From CAYFQB01 sp964345225 (lineage in GTDB: Bacteria; Nitrospirota; Thermodesulfovibrionia; Thermodesulfovibrionales; UBA6898): a stretch of 64,000 nt of DNA. This document shows, piece after piece, positions 1 to 8,481 of this stretch (position 1 is its first letter; each line of letters starts with the position of its first letter). The notes beneath the pieces are model-generated. The model was not told the origin of the DNA and searched no databases. It worked only from the letters and a program-made list of their open reading frames with translations. The DNA lies in the NCBI GenBank assembly GCA_964345225.1, contig CAYFQB010000032.1, forward strand, positions 21,132 to 85,131, read 5' to 3'. A program made the translations under genes and the position numbers.

Positions 1-307
1 TTGAATTTTTAAAGTTTTCGAGTAAATTTGCTATTCATTAATCTACGAAACATGTCAAGTTTATCAATTATTACCTGAGACTAAATAATCCAAGGGGTAT
101 ATCAAGATACTCGATTTCACCTGCAAGTCCGCAAAACGTATTACTCCCAAAAAGTGAGTAATTCTGGTTGAAATGTTTAACGCAGACATTATAGATGCGT
201 GACTGAATCGTGATGTCTTGCTCAAAAACTGATTTGCAAATCAAAAACTAACATAAGCAAAAAAAGTCTCCGCTGTCACGCATTCTAATGCATGGACATG
301 TTAGAGT
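1..307. other. Left edge, no gene seen
   Basis: No convincing reading frame, RNA or promoter is visible. The only structure is a short inverted repeat near 140-163 with ATTACTC/GAGTAAT arms around an A-rich loop. The stretch is AT-rich and may be the end of a region that continues to the left. Confidence 0.4.
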
Positions 308-736
308 CTAATCGCTTGATAGCTTTTTAAAACCAGATAGATATTCTCTTTCAGTAGCTTTTTCTTTTGCCTTAATAAATTCTTCGCCTGTCCCTGACAA
401 AAAATCATCAGCATAATTTTTCAAATCATTGGCTAAGCGCCTAAATCCATCTAAGGGATCAGATGAAAATCCTGGATATTCAGCATTTCCCTTGCCTGCA
501 ACATAACTCATATAATCTTCTTGTGATAAAGATATATCCCCAATATGATATTTGACCAATCCAAGGGAGTATCTAAAATGCAATTCTAATCTTCTATCAT
601 CTTTTATATATTGCCCACTATCAAATTGCCCTCCACTTCCTCGACCTGATAAACCCGGCTGCCACCGAAATCCATTCGATTCCATAATTGGGTCAATATA
701 TTTCCGACCTTTTTCTAATATCTCTTTTGGATTCAT
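308..736 (-). CDS. Hypothetical protein, 142 aa
   Basis: I do not recognise the family. The protein is soluble, with no signal peptide or membrane segment. A Gly-rich stretch (GRGSGGQFDSG) lies at about residues 31-41, followed by alternating aromatic and charged residues suggesting a small beta-rich fold, and a Lys/Glu-rich helical C-terminus. It starts with ATG and stands alone, followed by non-coding DNA on both sides. Single small proteins of this look are often immunity or accessory proteins of contact-dependent systems, but nothing nearby supports that here, so the function stays unknown. Confidence 0.6.
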   Translation of the reverse strand: MNPKEILEKGRKYIDPIMESNGFRWQPGLSGRGSGGQFDSGQYIKDDRRLELHFRYSLGLVKYHIGDISLSQEDYMSYVAGKGNAEYPGFSSDPLDGFRRLANDLKNYADDFLSGTGEEFIKAKEKATEREYLSGFKKLSSD

Positions 737-999
737 ATTTTTTGTACTCTAACAAGTGATTATAAAGTTTTTCTTTTTTATAACAGAACCGCCTGCTTTA
801 TTCAATATGAAAGTGACTGAATATGGGGTAATTTTTATTATTTGCTAACTTAATATCATTACAATTGTAATGATATTAAGAAACTGACCATTTCTTCAAA
901 ATAGTTATCTTATGGCTGTTGATTTCGATATGAAATGTGTATAAATTTGTATTCTCTTAAAAACTCGACTATAGGAAGAAGTCTTTTTATTCTCTTTTC
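737..999. other. AT-rich intergenic region
   Basis: No gene is seen. The stretch contains a perfect 32-bp palindrome (849-880, listed separately) and otherwise only AT-rich sequence. It separates the 142-residue hypothetical gene from a possible small membrane protein gene, both on the minus strand. Confidence 0.4.
849..880. repeat. Perfect 32-bp palindrome without a loop
   Basis: The half-site CTTAATATCATTACAA is followed directly by its exact reverse complement. Symmetry stops at both ends (positions 848 and 881 are both A). There is no GC-rich stem and no T-tract after it, so it does not resemble an intrinsic terminator. A dimeric-protein operator, a recombination site or a cruciform is possible; none is shown by the sequence. 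Confidence 0.85.
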
Positions 1000-1137
1000 T
1001 CATTTTATGAATCTTTTCTTGCGAAAGCAGTATAAGCCTAATACTAGTACTAGTAAAATTAATAAGATGACAACAATAAATAAAACTTTATGCTCTTCAT
1101 AAAAATTACATAAAACAGGTATCAGGTTAAAAAGCAT
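1000..1137 (-). CDS. Possible small membrane protein, 45 aa
   Basis: An ATG frame preceded by a GGAAGTGA ribosome site encodes a 45-residue protein. It has a short N-terminal part with one Cys, a charged hinge (EEHK, residues 14-17) and an uninterrupted hydrophobic helix at about residues 18-38. The tail is strongly basic (RKKRFIK). This is a sensible single-pass topology with the tail in the cytoplasm. It lies upstream of and co-oriented with the 142-residue hypothetical gene. AT-rich DNA can produce hydrophobic frames by chance, so confidence is moderate. Confidence 0.45.
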   Translation of the reverse strand: MLFNLIPVLCNFYEEHKVLFIVVILLILLVLVLGLYCFRKKRFIK

Positions 1138-1196
1138 TAATCACTTCCAAGGATAATCTAAGAACCGTCCCTTTTATCTTTGAGTCCTTCTTCCTG

Positions 1197-1703
1197 TTAC
1201 CAACAGGGCTTATCCAGCGGCTTCTGGTGTTCAAAGATGATTGAAGGCACTTTACCCCTTCTGAGTTTAATTATGTGAAATGGATTCGTGATAACATCCA
1301 GTGGGCCAGGAGTTGTGTCATCCTCGATGAGCACTTCAAGACACCAGCAACTGTTATTGACACTGACTTCCAGGACTTGTATACCTGGTCCTCCGCCTGA
1401 GGACTGAATACCCAATATAGCTACGATCACAAGCTCTTTTTTGAAGTCGATATCGGGCAATGGGGGTGGCGGCTGGATGCCAGCGGTGTGATGTGCCCAA
1501 AAATGTGCCCAGGTCTTCTTATTTTTAATTATCAGGTCTGCCCCGGCAAAGCAGTCATCGTTGTAACGGTAATGACTTATATCTCCCTTATCAATGGTCT
1601 CAAATGGAATTTCCAGATCAAAAGCTGCCACCTGAGACGATCCAACAAGGACAAAGAAGAAAAGAAATATAAATGATTTTATTAATAAAGTTCTTATTTT
1701 CAT
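1197..1703 (-). CDS. Secreted PrcB-like protein
   Basis: The ATG at 1703 follows a GGGGG ribosome site and opens a clear signal peptide (about residues 1-27, hydrophobic core LLIKSFIFLFFFVLV, cleavage near VAA-FD). The frame is open further upstream into gltX, but that part lacks a start signal. The mature part of about 140 residues resembles the PrcB C-terminal domain: a W-x-x-F-W segment, then a DFKKELVIV strand, a Gly-rich turn (SSGGGPG) and a C-terminal THP/NPFHIIKL-type strand. PrcB-like domains occur in secreted protease-complex subunits and many lone proteins. Three Cys residues suit an exported protein. It is the last gene of the gltX strand. Confidence 0.65.
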   Translation of the reverse strand: MKIRTLLIKSFIFLFFFVLVGSSQVAAFDLEIPFETIDKGDISHYRYNDDCFAGADLIIKNKKTWAHFWAHHTAGIQPPPPLPDIDFKKELVIVAILGIQSSGGGPGIQVLEVSVNNSCWCLEVLIEDDTTPGPLDVITNPFHIIKLRRGKVPSIIFEHQKPLDKPCW

Positions 1704-1770
1704 GACATTTCCCCCTGTAGAATTAACTTTTTGGTTGCCAGATCTATGAAGAAAGCACTGAAGTTTTTTA

Positions 1771-3210
1771 TTATCCCCCGGATGATTCAATCGTCTTAAT
1801 TGCTTTCTCCAGCCTCTTGAGCACCTTTTCCCTGCCAATAATCTCTAGCACTTCAAATATGCCCGGGCTCTCTGTGCCGCCTGTCATTGCAACACGGACA
1901 GGTTGGGCAAGATTGACAAGTTTTATGTTGTGCTTCTTAATTATTGACTTGAATACTTTTTCAATTTCCAGCGCTGAAAAGTCAGAAATAGATGCCAGGT
2001 CTTCTTTAAGCTCAATCAATAAGTCACGGCTTTTTTCATTGAGAAACTTTGCTTTTGCCTCTTCGTTGTATTCAACCTCTTCAGCTATATAATATCGCAG
2101 GGAATTTGCAAGTTCAATCAATGTCTTTGACCGCTCTTTCAGAGTAGTAATGGCCTTTAACAACAATGCCTTATCCAACGGCTGGCCTTCTTTTATTACA
2201 TTCTCTTTAACGAGGAAAGGTATAACAAGATCAGCCAGCTCTTCAACAGCGGTCTTCATTATATACTGGCTGTTAAGCCAGAGGAGTTTTTCAGGATTAA
2301 ATACAGATGAAGCCTTTCCGACATTATCAAATGAGAAATACTGTATCAATTCATCACGTGTAAAGACTTCCTGGTCTCCATATGACCAGCCGAGCCTGAC
2401 AAGATAATTAACAAGTGCATCAGAAAGGTATCCCATTTCATAATAGGCCATTACCGATGTTGCACCATGCCTCTTTGAAAGCCTTGTCTTGCCTGTGCCT
2501 GTGGTATTAGAACCGAGTATCATTGGAAGATGGGCAAACAAAGGAGCTTCATAGCCGACAGCTTTATAAATATGTATCTGTTTCGGGGTATTATTTAGAT
2601 GGTCATCTCCCCTTATGACATGTGTTATCTCCATGTCTACATCATCAACTACAACTGTGAAATTATAAGTTGGCGTGCCGTCAGACCGCATAATTATAAG
2701 ATCATCAAGCTGGCTATTATCAAAAGATATCTTGCCCCTTATCAAATCATCAACAACTGTCTGTCCTTCCTGCGGCATTCTGAACCTGACTGCCGGAGTT
2801 ACTCCTGAAACAGGCTCTTTTAAATCCCTGCATCTGCCATTATATTTAAAAGTTTTACCCTGCGCAATTGCCTCTTTTCTTCTCTGGTCGAGCTCATCAG
2901 GAGAACAGTAGCAGTAATACGCCTTACCTTCTTGTAAAAGTTTTTCTGCATAACTCTTGTAAATATCAAATCTGTCTGTCTGCCTGTATGGTCCTTCATC
3001 CCATTCTAGCTTGAGCCACTTCATGCCGTTGATTATTTCATCTATATATTCTTCTGTTGAACGGCTCCTGTCGGTATCTTCTATCCTTAATATAAATATA
3101 CCTTTATTGTGCCTTGCATAAAGCCAGTTGAAAAGCGCTGTCCTCGCCCCGCCTATATGAAGAAATCCTGTAGGGCTCGGTGCAAAACGTACCCTTACTC
3201 CGCCGGTCAA
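1771..3210 (-). CDS. gltX: Glutamyl-tRNA synthetase
   Basis: GltX charges tRNA-Glu with glutamate in the cytoplasm, and also tRNA-Gln in bacteria that use the GatCAB route. The class I synthetase signatures are intact: HIGG at residues 18-21, the RIEDTDR segment at 42-48 and the KMSKS-type loop RLSKR at 243-247. Cysteines 100, 102 and 127 lie in the zinc-binding region. Length (479 aa) is normal. The start is TTG at 3210 behind a strong GGAGG site. tilS ends 12 bp upstream, so both probably share a transcript and both act in tRNA maturation or charging. Confidence 0.97.
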   Translation of the reverse strand: MTGGVRVRFAPSPTGFLHIGGARTALFNWLYARHNKGIFILRIEDTDRSRSTEEYIDEIINGMKWLKLEWDEGPYRQTDRFDIYKSYAEKLLQEGKAYYCYCSPDELDQRRKEAIAQGKTFKYNGRCRDLKEPVSGVTPAVRFRMPQEGQTVVDDLIRGKISFDNSQLDDLIIMRSDGTPTYNFTVVVDDVDMEITHVIRGDDHLNNTPKQIHIYKAVGYEAPLFAHLPMILGSNTTGTGKTRLSKRHGATSVMAYYEMGYLSDALVNYLVRLGWSYGDQEVFTRDELIQYFSFDNVGKASSVFNPEKLLWLNSQYIMKTAVEELADLVIPFLVKENVIKEGQPLDKALLLKAITTLKERSKTLIELANSLRYYIAEEVEYNEEAKAKFLNEKSRDLLIELKEDLASISDFSALEIEKVFKSIIKKHNIKLVNLAQPVRVAMTGGTESPGIFEVLEIIGREKVLKRLEKAIKTIESSGG

Positions 3211-3222
3211 AATAACCTCCTC

Positions 3223-4614
3223 TTATAAAAATCTTCCCCTTAAACTCTCGAGCCGCAAAAAGTTTTTTGTCTTTTCAGTTACCTTGAATCTCTCATCAGC
3301 TCTAAAACCAGCAATCCAGGCAATGTCTTCCCCGGAGACTACAACTGGTACTCTATCTCTCTCATCCCTCGGCACTTTTTCATCCACAAAAAAATCCTGA
3401 AGCTTCTTCCTCCTGCCAAAACCAAGCGGGTAAAAAAAGTCACCGGTAATCCTTGCCCTGATTTTAAGAGGGAACTTTACCTTGTCTGCATCCAGAAGCA
3501 CTGAAGATTTCCCGTTACCAAACTCTCCTGCCATTTCTTCAAATAATGCTTTTATGACCAGACCTGACTCTTTGATGACAACCTCACCGGGAGGCTGCAG
3601 GTCATACTCACCTATTTTAACAGGTGCTTCCGAAGTTATTATCAAAAGGGCATATTCCTTTATTACTCTGATACCCTTTGGAAGATATATCCTGTCTCCA
3701 GGGTCACCTTCTCTAATAAGCCTTATAATATCCTCAATATGCATAAAGCTTATCCTTTTTAAGCTTTCCGTTTCCCCTATTGCATGCCTCAGTACCCTCC
3801 TTAATAATACAGTATCCATAATTTCCATTGGTGCAAGAAACAGTTCAATCCTTTTTTCTGTTTTCCTGCTAATAAGCTTCATAAGTGTTTTTGCTACAAT
3901 TATTTCGAAATAACGTTCCTCTTCCTGAATAATTTCGATAGTTTTTACAAGGGAACTGATCAGGTTTGGATTGAGCTTTTTTAGCTCATTTATGAGCAAC
4001 AACCTTATCCGGTTTCTGAAGTAGTCTGTTCTTAAATTTGAGGAATCAACAACAAATTCAATCTTCTCGTTATCAAGAAAATCCTCGATTGCACTTCTCT
4101 CTATTTCAATTAATGGTCTTATGATATTCCCGCGTTTTACAGGAATACCTGAAAGTCCTTTAGGCCCTGTACCTCTGACTAGCCTCATAAATAAAGTTTC
4201 TGCCTGGTCGTCAGCATTGTGTGCAAGTGCGACCTTATCTGCCATAACTTCAAAGGCAGTCTCATTAAAAGTTTTATATCTCAACTTCCTTGCTGCTTCC
4301 TGTTTATTGAGGCCATGCTCCTTTATGTAGGAATTCACATCAACAGATTTTACAATAAAGTTTATATTGAGTCTCCTGCATAGGTCTCTGCAAAATGCTA
4401 TTTCATTGGGGGTTTCATCCGGCCTCAGACCATGGTCAATATATAAAGCATGCAGGGATAGATTATACTGATCCTTTATTTTATCCAGCACATGAAGCAG
4501 GCATACCGAATCAGGTCCACCCGAGAGACCAACAAGGACAGCCTCTCCTTCTTTTAGCATTGAGTACTTTTTTACTGTGGCAACAACTCTGTCTATAAGA
4601 TTTGAACTCACCAA
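3223..4614 (-). CDS. tilS: tRNA(Ile)-lysidine synthase
   Basis: TilS uses ATP and lysine to convert C34 of the CAU-anticodon tRNA-Ile2 to lysidine, so that it reads AUA and is charged with Ile. The PP-loop SGGPDS is at residues 31-36. The protein also carries the substrate-binding middle region and the C-terminal TilS domain (about 375-460, with KKLQDFFVDEKVP). At 463 aa it is the full-length form. The start is TTG at 4614 or the adjacent GTG at 4611. A CAU tRNA with matching acceptor-stem bases lies at 35410-35485. Confidence 0.93.
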   Translation of the reverse strand: MVSSNLIDRVVATVKKYSMLKEGEAVLVGLSGGPDSVCLLHVLDKIKDQYNLSLHALYIDHGLRPDETPNEIAFCRDLCRRLNINFIVKSVDVNSYIKEHGLNKQEAARKLRYKTFNETAFEVMADKVALAHNADDQAETLFMRLVRGTGPKGLSGIPVKRGNIIRPLIEIERSAIEDFLDNEKIEFVVDSSNLRTDYFRNRIRLLLINELKKLNPNLISSLVKTIEIIQEEERYFEIIVAKTLMKLISRKTEKRIELFLAPMEIMDTVLLRRVLRHAIGETESLKRISFMHIEDIIRLIREGDPGDRIYLPKGIRVIKEYALLIITSEAPVKIGEYDLQPPGEVVIKESGLVIKALFEEMAGEFGNGKSSVLLDADKVKFPLKIRARITGDFFYPLGFGRRKKLQDFFVDEKVPRDERDRVPVVVSGEDIAWIAGFRADERFKVTEKTKNFLRLESLRGRFL

Positions 4615-4641
4615 GATTATGTAATCCCCGAACCCAGTAAT

Positions 4642-6330
4642 TTAATCAGAAATTTTTCTAAGTCCTTCAGAGGCCCTTTCATTAAAAGGATCGTATTTGA
4701 GGGCCTTGTCAAAAGTATTCTTCGCCCTTATTTTAAAGCCAAGGTGAAGATAGATATGTCCCAGTTCTGCGATATATTCTGAATTATAAGGGTCAAGCTG
4801 TATCGCCTTTCTTATAGACTCTTCAGCCTCTTTTACCCTTTTATTCATAAACAAGGCAACTCCATAGTAGAAATGATATTCATGTTTGGAGTTATCCAGA
4901 TATAAAGCCTGTCCCATAAATATAAGGGCCTGCTCATAATTATTCTTATTTAGGTATCTTTTTCCTGCATCGAACTTCATCATGGCCATCTCTTTACCGT
5001 CTGTGCCTTCTTTTGTATCTTTTACAATAATTGAATCAGTTTCGCTGTCTGTCTGTTTCCTGCTAAGGATATCGTATGCCTCATTGATAAAAGCAAAAAT
5101 AGTATTTAATTTCACTTTTAAATCATCAGATTGAAAATATAAATGCCTGTCAGGGTGAAATTCTTTTGCCATCTTATAATAGGCACGTTTTATTTCATCC
5201 TTTGATGCATTTCTGTTTATATCAAGGATGCCATGATAGCCAAGGGCCCTGTGGTCTCTGTAGAGGCTTTCGATCTTCTCTACAATAGCAGGATTATACT
5301 CTGGTTCGGTTTCCTCAAGGATATCTTCCCTGACGATTGACGGTTTAATTATTCCCCCTTCAATAACCTCAATAATCTGGGTATGGAAGAGGGCATAGAG
5401 GATTTTAAGAGTTTCTGATTCTCCCAGGGAAGATTTAGAGAAAATCTCCTCTATCGTCCTGCTACCATCTATAAGTGACACTATTTTCTTTTCATGTTCA
5501 TCCAATGTGATTTTCTGAAAGAGTGTCGCAGGATCTGATGAAAAATAGAGGACTGAATCGAGAGGAGGACATATTTTTCTGAGTTTTTTAATATCATCAA
5601 CTGATTTTATACCACGGTAAATGAGGTCTGCAGTACTTAATTTAAGTGTAATCAACTCGTCAACAGGAAGAGGATCCACTTCAAATAAAAAGTTCGCTTG
5701 CTCAAGATTGAAGAGATTTACTATTATCTTTTCGACCTGATGACGTACAGCCCAGATCAGTTCGTCCGGAGTAAGGTATCCAAGTTCTACTAGAGCTGTT
5801 CCCTGCCGTTTGCCTGTCTTTTTCATGAACTCAATAGACTTGTTAAGCTGGTCGCCATTAATCTTCCCGGTTTGAATAAGTATCTCCCCCATGCGTTCGT
5901 CAACCTGATTTGATGCAGAGAAGATCATATCGCCTTGTTTAAAGTAAATCTTCTTTGTAGCTGTGTCTGTATCTATCCGCAGGATACCTGTCTTGCCCAT
6001 TCTCTGTATCCCGATAAGAAGGTCTGACAGCCTGTATCTGCTCAAATTTCCTATTAAAAGACCTGTTTTTTGTATCCCGATCCTTTTGCCGGAAAATATC
6101 TCTTCACCCCAGACAATTCTGGCACTCGAATCAATATCAACTGTTTCGTTTTTAATTTCAAGGGACTGAGAACTTAGATTAATAGCATCTTTTAAAATAA
6201 TACCAATTCCACCAATCGAAAAATCTATTATTTTTACGTTTACTTTTATCCCTGAAATAATCAGTTCACAGTCTAAATCAAGCCTGTATCGAGGGAAGAT
6301 CCTCTTATTGGAAAAATTCGAAGCAGACAT
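4642..6330 (-). CDS. PilZ-DUF4388-DnaJ-TPR regulatory protein
   Basis: This cytoplasmic multidomain protein of about 562 residues starts at ATG 6330; an upstream in-frame TTG at 6345 is less likely. Domains in order: a PilZ-like domain (about 5-85, RYRLD and DFSIGGIG), a DUF4388/PATAN domain (about 95-230), a DnaJ domain with the HPD motif (about 355-415, EFHPDRH) and three or so TPR repeats (about 450-560). PilZ domains bind c-di-GMP; DUF4388 and TPRs mediate protein contacts, as in gliding and pilus regulators of Deltaproteobacteria and Nitrospirota. HPD suggests recruitment of DnaK. The exact role is unknown; a c-di-GMP-linked motility or surface regulator is my inference. Confidence 0.85.
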   Translation of the reverse strand: MSASNFSNKRIFPRYRLDLDCELIISGIKVNVKIIDFSIGGIGIILKDAINLSSQSLEIKNETVDIDSSARIVWGEEIFSGKRIGIQKTGLLIGNLSRYRLSDLLIGIQRMGKTGILRIDTDTATKKIYFKQGDMIFSASNQVDERMGEILIQTGKINGDQLNKSIEFMKKTGKRQGTALVELGYLTPDELIWAVRHQVEKIIVNLFNLEQANFLFEVDPLPVDELITLKLSTADLIYRGIKSVDDIKKLRKICPPLDSVLYFSSDPATLFQKITLDEHEKKIVSLIDGSRTIEEIFSKSSLGESETLKILYALFHTQIIEVIEGGIIKPSIVREDILEETEPEYNPAIVEKIESLYRDHRALGYHGILDINRNASKDEIKRAYYKMAKEFHPDRHLYFQSDDLKVKLNTIFAFINEAYDILSRKQTDSETDSIIVKDTKEGTDGKEMAMMKFDAGKRYLNKNNYEQALIFMGQALYLDNSKHEYHFYYGVALFMNKRVKEAEESIRKAIQLDPYNSEYIAELGHIYLHLGFKIRAKNTFDKALKYDPFNERASEGLRKISD

Positions 6331-6405
6331 AAGAAATACTAACAATTATGAAAAATGAGGTCAAATGAAAAAACTAATCATGTTTATATGAACTTACAGA
6401 TTAAA

Positions 6406-7065
6406 CTATCCTTTTTCAGGAAGGTTCAAAGTAATTACCTGGCCGGTACTGCCAGGTATACCCATGTCTTTTCCATCAAAATGCAAATAAATCCCGCCAG
6501 CATTTCCTATTTTTAAATACACATTTTCGAGAAATATCCAGGTTTTTGAATCTCCCGGCTGAAACAGTAAATCTTCAGATTTACCGTTCTCAAACTCCAT
6601 ATAAACCCATGTTACCTCATTTGCATCTATCTTTAGGATATGTTCTTTTTTCTCTGAAATTGGTTCTGCTACAGAAACTTCACTAAAATTAATTTTTGAA
6701 TCACCTGTGTTTTTCTTTGATATATAGGAGAATATCAAAAACACAACAAACGCCATAAGGAAAAAAGGGATAATATAATTGATTTTAGAACTTTTCTTCT
6801 TAGAAAATGCTATCGGGATAATCATAGAAGGTTGAGGCCTGGATAGGTGTCCATTGTAATACTGAATTATAGGACCTGGATCCACACCCAGAAACTCTGC
6901 ATAACATCTGATATAACCCTTTGTATATACTTCTACAGGAAGCTTTTCAAAAGAGTCATTTTCGATTGCGATAAGATAAGCGGGATTAATTCTCAGCTGG
7001 GCTGAAATTTCTTTTATATCAAGTCCTAAATCTTCACGCCTCTTCTTTAAGATTTCCCCGGTCAA
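6406..7065 (-). CDS. rodZ: RodZ-like HTH membrane protein
   Basis: The N-terminal helix-turn-helix (about residues 3-70, with LKKRREDLGLDIKEISAQL) is the HTH_25 type. It is followed by a basic stretch and one transmembrane helix (about 103-122). A periplasmic beta domain of the DUF4115 type follows (about 140-219). This is the RodZ layout: the cytoplasmic HTH binds MreB to maintain rod shape. The linker is shorter than in E. coli RodZ. It starts at TTG 7065 behind AGGGGTGA. It lies upstream of the PilZ/DnaJ gene on the same strand; mreB is not in the window. Confidence 0.8.
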   Translation of the reverse strand: MTGEILKKRREDLGLDIKEISAQLRINPAYLIAIENDSFEKLPVEVYTKGYIRCYAEFLGVDPGPIIQYYNGHLSRPQPSMIIPIAFSKKKSSKINYIIPFFLMAFVVFLIFSYISKKNTGDSKINFSEVSVAEPISEKKEHILKIDANEVTWVYMEFENGKSEDLLFQPGDSKTWIFLENVYLKIGNAGGIYLHFDGKDMGIPGSTGQVITLNLPEKG

Positions 7066-7164
7066 TATTCACCCCTGGGAGTTTATTTATAAAAATAACA
7101 AAAATTTTCATATTAATCAAAGAAAATATTCATGTATAACAATATATCGCTAAACTGCATTATA

Positions 7165-7199
7165 ATTGTAAACCCTTTATGTTAATATAGGTTTACAAT
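7165..7199. promoter_or_regulatory. Candidate operator over the ketosynthase start
   Basis: Perfect 10-bp inverted arms, ATTGTAAACC (7165-7174) and GGTTTACAAT (7190-7199), are separated by 15 bp and overlap the ATG at 7198. The symmetry and position, in the divergent gap between rodZ and the ketosynthase, suggest a repressor site. The same arms could form an RNA hairpin that hides the start codon. No regulator gene is adjacent. Confidence 0.5.
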
Positions 7200-8481
7200 G
7201 AAAAAAATAGCAATAACTGGAATAGGTGCAGTTACTCCCCTTGGAAATACTTTTAAGGAATGCTGGGAAGCTGTTAAGGCAGGCAAATCAGGAATAGGTC
7301 CAATAACAAAATTTGATGCATCGGATATCCCATGGAAAATTGCCGGAGAGATCAAAGGTTTTGACGCAAAGGCTTATCTTTCTCAGAAAGAGATAAACAG
7401 ACTTGATCCTTTTATTCAATATGCAGTGGCCGCTTCTGTAATGGCAGGAGAAGATTCAGGTCTTATAAACAGGTCAAAAGCCGGAAAAGCTCCACGGTCA
7501 AAAATTCATGACTACCTGTCAAAAGGTGCCATAATTATTGGTTCAAGCAGAGGTGGCATAAGTAACATAGAACAGTCAATAGTCAAAAGACTTCATTCAA
7601 GATTTACAAATCAAAAATCAAAAATCAAAAATCAAAAATTTCGTTTATCTTCCTACCTCATGCCTTCAACCACAATCAGCATGGCATCATCATATGCTGC
7701 GCAGAAGCTCGGAATAAAAGGATACTGCCTTGGCATTTCTAATGCCTGTGCTTCGGGCACGAATGCAGTGGGGGAGGCCTACAGATTATTAAAGGCGGGC
7801 TACGGTGGCCCCGTGCTTGCCGGAGGTACCGAGGCACCGGTATGCAGGCTGTGCATTGAAGGTTATGGTGTTTCAGGGGCATTATCGAAAACCACCGGCC
7901 CTTTTGCAAGCAGACCATTCAACAGAACAAGGGATGGATTTGTTCTTTCAGAGGGTGCATGTGTATTGATGCTTGAGGATTATGATACTGCCCTGAAAAG
8001 AGATGCGAAAATCTATGGAGAGATAATCGGCTATGGCAACACAACTGACTCATTTCACATAACAAAGCCGTATCCAGAGGGTGAGGCCGAGGTAATGATA
8101 ATGTCAATAAATCAGGCGGGCATTAGAACTGATGAACTGGATTATATTAACACTCACGGGACAGCTACACAGATCGGGGATATTTCTGAAGCTAATGCAA
8201 TAAAGATAGCCTTTGGGAAAAAGGCTTCAAAGATCCCTGCAACTGCCACAAAGTCCATCACAGGTCATATGCTAGCTGCATCTGGAGCATTTGAAGCAGC
8301 AACCACAATTCTGTCAATAAAAGAAGGCATTATACCCCCGACGATAAATCTCGATGAAAAAGATCCTGCCTGCAGCCTCAATATTATTACTAAAAAGATG
8401 CATGCCGATATCAGAATTGCCATCTCTAACTCATTTGGATTTGGAGGAGTAAATGCAGTATTGGTTTTAAAAATATTATAA
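7198..8481 (+). CDS. FabF-like beta-ketoacyl-ACP synthase
   Basis: This is a thiolase-fold condensing enzyme of the KAS I/II type, which extends an acyl chain with malonyl-ACP. The Cys-His-His set is complete: Cys184 (SNACASG), His320 (NTHGTAT) and His357 (SITGHMLAASG). Length is 427 aa. Residues about 137-149 (TNQKSKIKNQK) are encoded by a 7-bp tandem repeat of AAAATCA units at 7608-7640, unlike any normal KAS segment; the region lies on a surface stretch before the PSTTISM motif. It converges on the GNAT gene with a 6-bp overlap, so a role in making acyl chains for the neighbouring ceramide-type pathway is plausible. Housekeeping fabF is the alternative. Confidence 0.9.
   Translation: MKKIAITGIGAVTPLGNTFKECWEAVKAGKSGIGPITKFDASDIPWKIAGEIKGFDAKAYLSQKEINRLDPFIQYAVAASVMAGEDSGLINRSKAGKAPRSKIHDYLSKGAIIIGSSRGGISNIEQSIVKRLHSRFTNQKSKIKNQKFRLSSYLMPSTTISMASSYAAQKLGIKGYCLGISNACASGTNAVGEAYRLLKAGYGGPVLAGGTEAPVCRLCIEGYGVSGALSKTTGPFASRPFNRTRDGFVLSEGACVLMLEDYDTALKRDAKIYGEIIGYGNTTDSFHITKPYPEGEAEVMIMSINQAGIRTDELDYINTHGTATQIGDISEANAIKIAFGKKASKIPATATKSITGHMLAASGAFEAATTILSIKEGIIPPTINLDEKDPACSLNIITKKMHADIRIAISNSFGFGGVNAVLVLKIL
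7608..7640 (+). repeat. Heptad microsatellite inside the ketosynthase gene
   Basis: About four and a half copies of a 7-bp unit (TCAAAAA) keep the reading frame because three units equal 21 bp. The encoded peptide is basic and polar. The same 7-bp periodicity marks the intergenic heptad tracts described elsewhere in this window. Confidence 0.85.
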
